This document shows, in pieces, positions 1-6,131 of a stretch of 9,109 nt of DNA (position 1 is its first letter; each line of letters begins with the position of its first letter). Position numbers and translations under genes: made by a program. Below the pieces are notes generated by a model. It saw nothing but the letters and a program-made list of their open reading frames with translations, had not been told where the DNA came from and did no database searches. This DNA is from Alphaproteobacteria bacterium (GTDB lineage Bacteria; Pseudomonadota; Alphaproteobacteria; Rickettsiales; JAFLCR01): the NCBI GenBank assembly GCA_017302755.1, contig JAFLCR010000087.1, forward strand, positions 1 to 9,109, read 5' to 3'.

Positions 1-1155
1 GAGTCCTTCAACAACCAGCTCGCCCGCTGAAAGGCGCGGATTAAGGCTAGAGAACGGGTCCTGAAAGATCACCTGAAAGGCTTTCCGCAAATGACGGATG
101 GCCGAAAGCGGCTTGCCGATCAACTCCTGGCCTTGAAAAACAATGCTGCCATCGGCCTTCTGAAGCCGCAACAAGGCCATGCCGAGGCTGCTCTTGCCGG
201 AGCCGCTTTCGCCGACAATGCCCAGCGTTTCACCGACATGCAACGTCAGAGAAACATGCTCCACGGCTTCCTGAAAGCGGATTGGCGTGCCCCAGAGATT
301 GCGGGCGAGGGCGTAATGCACGTGAACATCAGAGGCTTTGAGAATCACCGCTGCATCTTTCGGAACGGGCGCGGGCTGGCCCTTGGGCGTGGCGTCGAGC
401 AGGAGGCGGGTGTAGTCGTTCGAGGGGTTGGCGAACACCGTATTCACGTCGCCCTGTTCCACGATGTCGCCGTGACGCATAACGATCACCCGGTGCGCAA
501 GGCGCCGTACCATGCGCAGATCATGCGTGATGAACAGCAGCGCCATGCCGGTTTCGGACTGAAGTTTTTTCAGCAGATCGCAGATTTGCCCGCGCAGATG
601 GGCGTCGAGCGCCGTCGTGGGCTCATCGGCAATGACCAGATCAGGCCCGCAGGCGATCGCCATCGCGATCATCACGCGCTGGCGCTGGCCGCCGGAAAGC
701 TGGTGAGGGTAGGCATCCAGCCGGTGCTGCAGTTCCTCAAGCCCTACCTGCGCAAGCAGTTCGGAAATGCGTTTCTTGAGCGGAGCCCCATCGAGGCCGA
801 GATGCTGCGTCAATCCCTCGCCGATCTGCCGGCCTATGGAATGAAGGGGGTTGAGGGCCGTCATGGGTTCCTGAAACACCATGCCTATGCGTTTTCCGCG
901 AATGCGCTGAAGCACATCGGGATGATACCCTCCGGCATCCACCACGGTTTCCCCGTCGAACTGAATTGTTCCCCGCACCGATGCGGTCTCGGGAAGCAGG
1001 CCAATGGAAGCGAGCGCCGTCACGGTTTTTCCGGAGCCGCTTTCGCCGACCAGCGCGAGGGTTTCACCGCGGCCGATGGAAAGGCTGACATTTTTGACGG
1101 CCGACGAGGAACCAAAGTCGACATCAAGATGTTCAAGAGTGAGCAGGGGTTTCAT
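1..1155 (-). CDS. yejF: YejF-like peptide ABC importer, double ATPase subunit (3' end outside window)
   Basis: This is the ATP-hydrolysing subunit of a peptide/microcin C-type importer, acting on the cytoplasmic face of the inner membrane with YejB and YejE. Reading from the ATG at 1155 there is no stop, so 385 residues are visible; the family is about 530 residues, so the C-terminal part lies beyond the left edge. Domain 1 shows Walker A GESGSGKT (37-44), a Q-loop in VFQEPMTALNP (93-103), signature LSGGQRQR (153-160), Walker B VIADEPTTALD (174-184) and switch His211. Domain 2 shows a second Walker A GESGSGKS (315-322) and Q-loop IFQDPFSSLNP (363-373) before the edge. AAGGGG (1161-1166 on the complement) sits 5 bases before the ATG. 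The start is 2 bases after the yejE stop, which suggests translational coupling. Two tandem ATPases in one chain following yejB and yejE favour YejF over single-domain OppD/OppF or DppD/DppF. The exact substrate is not readable from sequence. Confidence 0.93.
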   Translation of the reverse strand, partial: MKPLLTLEHLDVDFGSSSAVKNVSLSIGRGETLALVGESGSGKTVTALASIGLLPETASVRGTIQFDGETVVDAGGYHPDVLQRIRGKRIGMVFQEPMTALNPLHSIGRQIGEGLTQHLGLDGAPLKKRISELLAQVGLEELQHRLDAYPHQLSGGQRQRVMIAMAIACGPDLVIADEPTTALDAHLRGQICDLLKKLQSETGMALLFITHDLRMVRRLAHRVIVMRHGDIVEQGDVNTVFANPSNDYTRLLLDATPKGQPAPVPKDAAVILKASDVHVHYALARNLWGTPIRFQEAVEHVSLTLHVGETLGIVGESGSGKSSLGMALLRLQKADGSIVFQGQELIGKPLSAIRHLRKAFQVIFQDPFSSLNPRLSAGELVVEGL

Positions 1156-1157
1156 AA

Positions 1158-2174
1158 TCACCCCTTTCTTGGATCAAGCGCGTCGCGCAACGCTTCGCCG
1201 ATGAACACCAGCAGCGACAGCATGACCGCCAGCACCATGAAGCCCGTGATGCCGAGCCAGGGAGCATGGGGATTTGCTTTACCCTGTGCCAGGAGCTCGC
1301 CGAGCGAAGGCGACCCCGGTGGAAGGCCGAAGCCCAGGAAGTCAAGCGAGGTGAGGGTGGTGATCGAGCCGTTCAGCACGAAAGGCAGATAGGTGAGCGT
1401 GGCGACCAGCGCGTTGGGCAGCACGTGGCGCAGCATGATGGTGATTTCCGGCACGCCAAGGGCGCGCGCCGCCTTGACGTAATCGTAATTGCGCGTTTTG
1501 AGAAATTCCGCGCGCACGACATCCACCAGGCTCATCCAGGAGAAAAGCAGCATCAGCCCTAGCAGCCACCAGAAATTCGGTTCCACCACGCTGGAGAGAA
1601 TGATGAGCAGATACAGCACCGGCATGCCGCCCCAGATTTCCATGAAGCGCTGCATCAGCAGATCGGTTTTCCCGCCGAGATATCCTTGCACGGCCCCCGC
1701 CAGCACGCCGACGACCGCGCTGCCGGCCGTAAGCACAAGACCGAACAGTACCGAGATGCGAAAGCCGTAAATCAGGCGCGCCAGCACATCGCGGCCTTGA
1801 TCATCCGTGCCGAGCCAGTTGACGCCGGACGGGGCGGCGGGCGCGGGGCCGCCGAGATCGTAATTGATTGTCTGATAGCCGAAGGGAATCAGCGGCCAGA
1901 GAATCCACCCGTCTTTTTCAATCTGCGAGCGGATGACGGTGTCGCGATAATTGGTGGCGGTTTCAAAATCGCCACCGAACGTGGTTTCGGGATATTGCTT
2001 GAAAGCAGGAAAATAAAGCGATCCTTTGTAGGAAACTACCAGTGGCCGGTCATTGGCAAGAAGCTCCGCGCCGAGGCTTAAGCCGAAAAGCAGAAGAAAG
2101 ATCCACAAACTCCACCAGCCGCGCTTATTGGCCCGGAATCTTTGAAGGCGGCGCTTTGCGAGAGGGGAAAGCAT
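1158..2174 (-). CDS. yejE: YejE-like peptide ABC importer permease
   Basis: This is an inner-membrane permease that pairs with YejB to form the channel of the YejABEF-type peptide importer. The 338-residue product has an N-terminal membrane segment (about 22-40) and then a long periplasmic stretch (about 41-130) ending in the conserved block LGTDDQGRDVLARLIYGFR (121-139). A run of further membrane segments follows. The ATPase-contacting EAA loop is at about 232-256 (YVKAARALG then RHVLPNAL). Length and layout match YejE. A TTG one codon upstream (2177) is possible, but the ATG at 2174 is preferred: GGGAAGGG (2182-2189 on the complement) lies 7 bases before it, and the ATG shares one base with the yejB TGA stop. 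The stop is 2 bases before yejF. DppC/OppC-type permeases are the alternative, but the long periplasmic loop and gene order favour YejE. Confidence 0.93.
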   Translation of the reverse strand: MLSPLAKRRLQRFRANKRGWWSLWIFLLLFGLSLGAELLANDRPLVVSYKGSLYFPAFKQYPETTFGGDFETATNYRDTVIRSQIEKDGWILWPLIPFGYQTINYDLGGPAPAAPSGVNWLGTDDQGRDVLARLIYGFRISVLFGLVLTAGSAVVGVLAGAVQGYLGGKTDLLMQRFMEIWGGMPVLYLLIILSSVVEPNFWWLLGLMLLFSWMSLVDVVRAEFLKTRNYDYVKAARALGVPEITIMLRHVLPNALVATLTYLPFVLNGSITTLTSLDFLGFGLPPGSPSLGELLAQGKANPHAPWLGITGFMVLAVMLSLLVFIGEALRDALDPRKG

Positions 2175-3277
2175 CAAGCGGCCCTTCCCTCAAAATCAAT
2201 TCTGGGGTCGATGGCCACATACATCAGATCGCCTAAAAGTCCCAATACCAGCCCCAGCAGGGTAAAGACATAGAGCGTGCCGAACATGACCGGATAGTCG
2301 CGGTTCATGGCCGACTCAAATCCCAGCAGTCCCAGGCCGTCCAGAGAGAAAATCACTTCGATGAGCAGAGCGCCCGTGAATAGCATGCGCACCAGAGCGC
2401 TTGGAAATCCGGCGATCACTATCAGCATGGCATTACGAAAGACGTGCCCGTAAAGCACCCGGTGTTCGGAGATACCCTTGGCGCGGGCGGTGAGCACGTA
2501 GGTTTTTCGTATCTCCTCAAGAAACGAATTCTTGGTGAGCATGGTGAGACTGGCGAAACTGCCCACTAGCATGGCGGTGACCGGCAATACCATATGCCAT
2601 AGATAGTCGATGATTTTCTGCGGCCAGGGTAGAACATCCCAGTTTTCTGAGACAAGACCGCGCAAAGGGAACCACTGCACGTAACCGCCGCCCGCGAAAA
2701 GCACGATCAAAAGAATGGCAAAGAGAAAGCTTGGAATCGCGTAGCCAATGATGATCGCCGTGCTTGACCATACATCGAAATGCGAGCCGTCATGCACCGC
2801 TTTGCGAATGCCAAGAGGAATCGCGATGAAATAGGTGAGCAGCGTTGTCCAGATGCCGAGTGAAATGGAAACGGGAAGTTTTTCCATGACGAGGTCAATG
2901 ACGGAGCGGTCCCGATAAAAGCTTTGGCCAAAATCAAACCGCGCATAGCGGCCCATCATTTGCCAGAAGCGTTCCCACATAGGTTTGTCGAAACCGTATT
3001 CTTTTTCCAGGCGCGCGATCAGTTCGGGGTCTATGCCTTGCGCGCCGCGATAGGTGCTGGAACCGGAGCCGCTTGATGCCAGGCTGGGATTGTTCAGATT
3101 GACGCTGCCGCCTCCGCTGAAACGAGCGGTGGCGTCCACTCCGGTGCCTTTGAACCTGGCGATCGCCTGCTCCACCGGCCCGCCTGGGGCCGCCTGGATG
3201 ATAATGAAATTCAGCACCATGATGCCGAACAGCGTCGGAATCATCAGCAGAAGGCGCCGAAGGATATACGTGGTCAT
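2174..3277 (-). CDS. yejB: YejB-like peptide ABC importer permease
   Basis: This is the partner permease of YejE in a peptide importer of the inner membrane. In enterobacteria and Brucella the YejABEF family takes up microcin C-like or other peptides and affects antimicrobial peptide tolerance; the substrate here is unknown. The 367 residues begin with a typical N-terminal membrane helix (about 8-29) ending in QAAPGGPVEQAIA. A periplasmic region rich in Gly and Ser follows (about 44-78), then DPELIARLEKEYGFDKP (83-99), five further membrane segments, and the EAA loop YVLTARAKGISEHRVL (260-275) followed by FRNAM. The C-terminus DPRIDFEGR (357-365) is the characteristic YejB ending. The ATG at 3277 is preceded by AAGGCG at close spacing. 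It overlaps yejE by one base. A 93-base gap separates it from hemF upstream, and no yejA binding-protein gene is present there. Confidence 0.94.
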   Translation of the reverse strand: MTTYILRRLLLMIPTLFGIMVLNFIIIQAAPGGPVEQAIARFKGTGVDATARFSGGGSVNLNNPSLASSGSGSSTYRGAQGIDPELIARLEKEYGFDKPMWERFWQMMGRYARFDFGQSFYRDRSVIDLVMEKLPVSISLGIWTTLLTYFIAIPLGIRKAVHDGSHFDVWSSTAIIIGYAIPSFLFAILLIVLFAGGGYVQWFPLRGLVSENWDVLPWPQKIIDYLWHMVLPVTAMLVGSFASLTMLTKNSFLEEIRKTYVLTARAKGISEHRVLYGHVFRNAMLIVIAGFPSALVRMLFTGALLIEVIFSLDGLGLLGFESAMNRDYPVMFGTLYVFTLLGLVLGLLGDLMYVAIDPRIDFEGRAA

Positions 3278-3312
3278 GATCGCCTTGTTTCCTGCTCCGC
3301 AATAGGCTGGAT

Positions 3313-3330
3313 GACTGCAACTGTGCAGTC
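3313..3330. repeat. Short perfect inverted repeat (hairpin) between hemF and yejB
   Basis: GACTGCA and TGCAGTC form a perfect 7-base-pair stem around a 4-base loop (ACTG). It lies in the 93-base gap after the hemF stop and about 36 bases before the yejB start. On the minus strand, the direction of transcription of both genes, no run of T follows the stem, so it does not look like a standard intrinsic terminator. It could be a weak attenuator, an RNA-processing or stability element, or chance. Confidence 0.4.
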
Positions 3331-3370
3331 TTTCCTCTTACCTCTTACGGTAAGGAGAGTCAAAGCGGCG

Positions 3371-4207
3371 TTACCAGCGCACCTCCGGCGGCAGGGACAT
3401 CAGAATTGCCTCGACGTTGCCCCCGGTCATCAGGCCGAAGCGCGTGCCGCGATCATAGAGCAGGTTGAACTCCACATAACGGCCGCGTTTGCGAAGTTGG
3501 GCGGCGCGGTCTTCCTCGGTCCAGCTTTCCTCCAAATGGCGGCGGACGAGTTCCGGATAAATGGAGGCAAAGCAGGTGCCCACTTCCTGAGTAAAGCGGA
3601 AGTCCTGTTCCCAATTCCGGGTATCAAGGTAATCGTAGAAAATACCACCGATGCCGCGTGGCTCATTTCGGTGCTTCAAGAAGAAATATTCATCGCACCA
3701 TTTTTTGTATTTTGGGTAGTATTCAGGATCAAACTTGTCGCAGACTGCTTGAAAAGCGGCATGAAAATCGTGCGTGTCCCCTTCCAGCGGAAAAACGGGA
3801 GTCAAGTCTGCGCCCCCGCCGAACCATATCCTCTTTCCCTCGCCTACGACAATCATGCGTGTGTTCATATGCACGGCGGGCACTTTGGGGGATTTAGGGT
3901 GAATTACCAGCGAAATGCCGCTTGCCCAGAAACGCGGATCGTCGGTGGCACCGGGGATTTCCTTCCGGAATTCCGGGCTGAATTCGCCGTGAACGGTGGA
4001 GATATTCACGCCGCCCTTTTCGAAAACGGCGCCCCGGATGACCGACATCTCTCCGCCCCCACCTTCGGGGCGTGTCCATGGGGTGCGAACGAAGCTGGTG
4101 CCATCGGGTTGGGTGGATTCCGCTTCTTCAAGCAGGGTGCAGATGCGGTCGCGAAGCGAGCGGAACCATGCTTCGGCAGTGGTTTTCTTTTTTTCCAGTG
4201 TGATCAT
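3371..4207 (-). CDS. hemF: Oxygen-dependent coproporphyrinogen III oxidase
   Basis: This cytoplasmic haem-biosynthesis enzyme oxidatively decarboxylates two propionate side chains of coproporphyrinogen III to give protoporphyrinogen IX, using O2. The product is 278 residues, close to the usual 280-300. Family blocks are easy to see: GGVNISTVHGEFS (65-77), AVHMNTR (111-117) with the conserved His113, WFGGGADLTP (128-137), RGIGGIFYDYLD (184-195) and GRYVEFNLLYDRGTRFGL (242-259). The ATG at 4207 gives the expected N-terminus, but the bases before it carry no strong Shine-Dalgarno, only an A/G-rich stretch. The gene lies upstream of yejB on the same strand and may share a transcript with it. It diverges from the unknown gene at 4282 across a short AT-rich spacer. 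The need for O2 implies at least an aerobic or microaerobic phase of growth; whether an anaerobic HemN also exists cannot be judged from this window. Confidence 0.97.
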   Translation of the reverse strand: MITLEKKKTTAEAWFRSLRDRICTLLEEAESTQPDGTSFVRTPWTRPEGGGGEMSVIRGAVFEKGGVNISTVHGEFSPEFRKEIPGATDDPRFWASGISLVIHPKSPKVPAVHMNTRMIVVGEGKRIWFGGGADLTPVFPLEGDTHDFHAAFQAVCDKFDPEYYPKYKKWCDEYFFLKHRNEPRGIGGIFYDYLDTRNWEQDFRFTQEVGTCFASIYPELVRRHLEESWTEEDRAAQLRKRGRYVEFNLLYDRGTRFGLMTGGNVEAILMSLPPEVRW

Positions 4208-4218
4208 CGAAAGAAATC

Positions 4219-4246
4219 TTTACTTTTGATTAATATTTGCTATACT
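4219..4246 (+). promoter_or_regulatory. Predicted sigma70-type promoter of the 4282 gene
   Basis: TTTACT (4219-4224) and TATACT (4241-4246) are spaced by 16 bases. The -10 box is preceded by TG at 4238-4239, giving an extended -10 pattern (TGnTATACT). The region is clearly more AT-rich than its surroundings. Transcription would start around 4253, about 30 bases before the ATG of the unknown gene. This is a pattern match only. Divergent transcription of hemF must start in the same spacer, but no convincing minus-strand box pair was found. Confidence 0.6.
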
Positions 4247-4270
4247 AGTTGGGTTTCCAATTCATACCAT

Positions 4271-4277
4271 AGGGGGG
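4271..4277 (+). promoter_or_regulatory. Ribosome binding site of the 4282 gene
   Basis: The purine run AGGGGGG ends 4 bases before the ATG at 4282, in the AT-rich spacer after the promoter. It supports this start and supports the short ORF being a real gene. Confidence 0.6.
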
Positions 4278-4281
4278 CAAT

Positions 4282-4626
4282 ATGGCGTTGACGGAAATCA
4301 ATACAAGCGCACGCAAGGGAGTGGTCAACCAGATTCTCGGGCGGTTTTGCGCACTTACCAGCCAATCCGGATGGACGGCTGAAGCAGGCGACACGTCGTT
4401 GCTTCTTTCTTTGGATGTTACGGATCTTGAAGCCGGGCGGCAGATTGTTGCCCAGCTGACGGCGCAATTCGGCGACGCGCGATTCGATCGATTCCGCCTT
4501 CTGGCGGTGAAAGCCGGTTCCGGGGCTCGTGTGGAGGTGTTCGGTCGCATTTATAAGATTGCGGAAGCGATCAATATTTGTCTTCCCCAGGCGCCGATCG
4601 ACGTCACAGACGCGCTGGCGGCCTAA
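4282..4626 (+). CDS. Protein of unknown function, 114 residues
   Basis: I do not recognise this protein. It is a soluble-looking, probably cytoplasmic polypeptide with no signal peptide and no membrane helix. An N-terminal amphipathic helix region (about 8-26) precedes a hydrophobic strand, SLLLSLDVTD (39-48). A helix follows (about 49-63), then a second strand, RFRLLAVKAG (70-79), and a third segment, RVEVFGRIYKIAEAINICL (83-101). The pattern suggests a small alpha/beta domain. Two cysteines occur, at 23 and 100. It has its own extended -10 promoter and a strong ribosome binding site, and its codon make-up resembles its neighbours, so it is likely expressed. It diverges from hemF and converges on the HlyD-type gene, with 9 bases between the stop codons and no obvious terminator hairpin. 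A regulatory link to either neighbour is possible but unsupported. Confidence 0.75.
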   Translation: MALTEINTSARKGVVNQILGRFCALTSQSGWTAEAGDTSLLLSLDVTDLEAGRQIVAQLTAQFGDARFDRFRLLAVKAGSGARVEVFGRIYKIAEAINICLPQAPIDVTDALAA

Positions 4627-4635
4627 AGAACAACT

Positions 4636-6129
4636 CTATTCTTCCCGGAATGCCCGGCGCATGGAGTCGGTGAGCGGGCTGATCAGATAGGACAGCACGG
4701 TCCGTCTGCCGGTCACGATCAGGGCTTCCGCGGGCATGCCGGGATAGAGCTGGACGCGCTCCGCCAGATGCTCAAGTTGATTAGGATCGAGCTCCACGCG
4801 GGCGTTGTAATACGTCACGCCCGTGCGCTGGTCCGTGAATTTATCCGCAGAGACATTGGTGACCTTGCCTTCGATGATCGGAACGCGGCGTGACTTATAA
4901 GCAGTCAGCCTGATGCGCGCCGGAAGACCCTCATGGACGACGTGAATGTCCTGCGGCGAGACTTGGGCGTCAAACACCATCTTGTCCTGCAGCGGCACGA
5001 TATCCATGACCTTTCCGCCCGGCGGAATCACGCCGCCGACGGTATGGTACTGAAGATCGTTCACCTTGCCGTCCTGCGGCGCGATGATAACGATGCGTTC
5101 CAGAATATCATCGGAGGCGCGCAGTTTTTCCTGCAGGTCGGCCAGCTGGGCCTGAACATCGCGCAACTCATTGTTGATGTTGTTGGTAAAGTCATTCTTC
5201 TTGCCGATCTTCTCGATTTCCGACTGGCCGATCGTCTGTTTGGCCCGGGCAATCATGGCAACGTACTCACCGCGTCTGCCTTCAAGATCGCTGCGATTTC
5301 GTTGCAGTGCCAGGAGGCGGGGCTTCATGGCATTACCGGCGGCTAGGAGTTTTTGCACGGTGGCGATTTCCTCGTCCAACAGCGCCATCTGTTGCCGGGA
5401 TGATTTTTCCTGCGCCTGCAGGCCCTCAATTTCTTCCTGTGACTGCTTGATACGTTGGTTGAGGATATCAACCTGGCTCGTCAACGTGTCGCGCCGTGAG
5501 ATAAACATGCGGCGCTGTGTGTCGATGGCTTCGGTGGCTTCCTTTCCATATTCAGCATCGCTCTGCAGTTTGGTCAGATCTTCTGGGAATACCAGTTCTT
5601 GCTTACCGTCTCGCTCCGCCAGAAGCCTTGCTTCCGCTGCTTTGGCGATGAAATACTGGCTTCTAAGAATGCCGACGCGGGCTTTCGCCGCGGTCTGATT
5701 CAGGCGGATCAGCGGATCATTCTTTTTGACGATGTCGCCTTCCTTCACCAGAATTTCGTCAATGATGCCGCCTTCCAGATGCTGAATGGTTTTCTTGTTC
5801 GAGTCGACCACCACCGTGGCGCGCGCGACCGCGGCGCTGTCCAGCGGCGCCAGCGCCGACCAGACGCCCAGAAAGCCGAAAACGACGACAATGGTCCACA
5901 TGCCGAAAGTAATGGGACCCGCGGCGTAGCGTTCCGGCTGTGTTGGTGGAACGTCGGTCTGCGTGACTGGTGAAATGAAGGCGGAAATGCGGTCGAGATA
6001 AGAAGTGGCCGAATCGAGCCTTGATGTGTAGCGGTCGGCAAAAGTTTGTGCCTTATCCGTCAAGGCTTGTTTGTCCGCATCGCTGATCGCGGGGAGTTTG
6101 GAAGAGAGTTTAGGCAACAGCTTTTTCAT
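4636..6129 (-). CDS. HlyD/PrtE-type membrane fusion protein of a type I secretion system
   Basis: This periplasmic adaptor joins an inner-membrane ABC exporter to an outer-membrane TolC-type channel so that unfolded proteins can leave the cell in one step. The 497-residue product has a cytoplasmic N-terminal stretch of about 75 residues and one membrane segment (about 76-93). A lipoyl-like half-motif follows (VVDSNKKTIQHLEGGIIDEI, 107-126, then LVKEGDIVKKNDPLIRLN, 127-144). A long Gln/Glu/Lys/Arg-rich region (about 155-345) probably forms the coiled-coil hairpin. The second lipoyl half begins at IIAPQDGKVNDLQYHTVGG, and the beta-barrel C-terminus contains YPGMPAEALIVTGRRTVLSY, the typical HlyD-family ending. 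The ATG at 6129 follows the ABC gene's stop by 2 bases. GGGAGG (6142-6147 on the complement) lies 12 bases upstream, inside the ABC gene, so the two are probably translated together. The family is clear; the cargo is unknown. The cytoplasmic N-terminus seems longer than in many PrtE proteins. Confidence 0.95.
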   Translation of the reverse strand: MKKLLPKLSSKLPAISDADKQALTDKAQTFADRYTSRLDSATSYLDRISAFISPVTQTDVPPTQPERYAAGPITFGMWTIVVVFGFLGVWSALAPLDSAAVARATVVVDSNKKTIQHLEGGIIDEILVKEGDIVKKNDPLIRLNQTAAKARVGILRSQYFIAKAAEARLLAERDGKQELVFPEDLTKLQSDAEYGKEATEAIDTQRRMFISRRDTLTSQVDILNQRIKQSQEEIEGLQAQEKSSRQQMALLDEEIATVQKLLAAGNAMKPRLLALQRNRSDLEGRRGEYVAMIARAKQTIGQSEIEKIGKKNDFTNNINNELRDVQAQLADLQEKLRASDDILERIVIIAPQDGKVNDLQYHTVGGVIPPGGKVMDIVPLQDKMVFDAQVSPQDIHVVHEGLPARIRLTAYKSRRVPIIEGKVTNVSADKFTDQRTGVTYYNARVELDPNQLEHLAERVQLYPGMPAEALIVTGRRTVLSYLISPLTDSMRRAFREE

Positions 6130-6131
6130 GA

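Noticed and set aside
91..1392. Long plus-strand open frame of 433 codons
   Set aside because: It lies antisense to yejF and the end of yejE, whose ATPase and permease motifs are unmistakable. Its translation shows no family motif and is rich in His, Arg and Gly, as expected for a shadow of a GC-rich gene.
4226..4239. TTGAT-N4 half-site resembling an FNR/Anr box in the hemF spacer
   Set aside because: The second half (ATTTG) does not match ATCAA, so only a half-site is present in AT-rich promoter DNA; not enough for an oxygen-regulation claim.
3311..4291. Plus-strand open frame of 326 codons opposite hemF
   Set aside because: It is antisense to the full hemF gene with all its conserved blocks. 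It has no recognisable domain and no supporting ribosome binding site.
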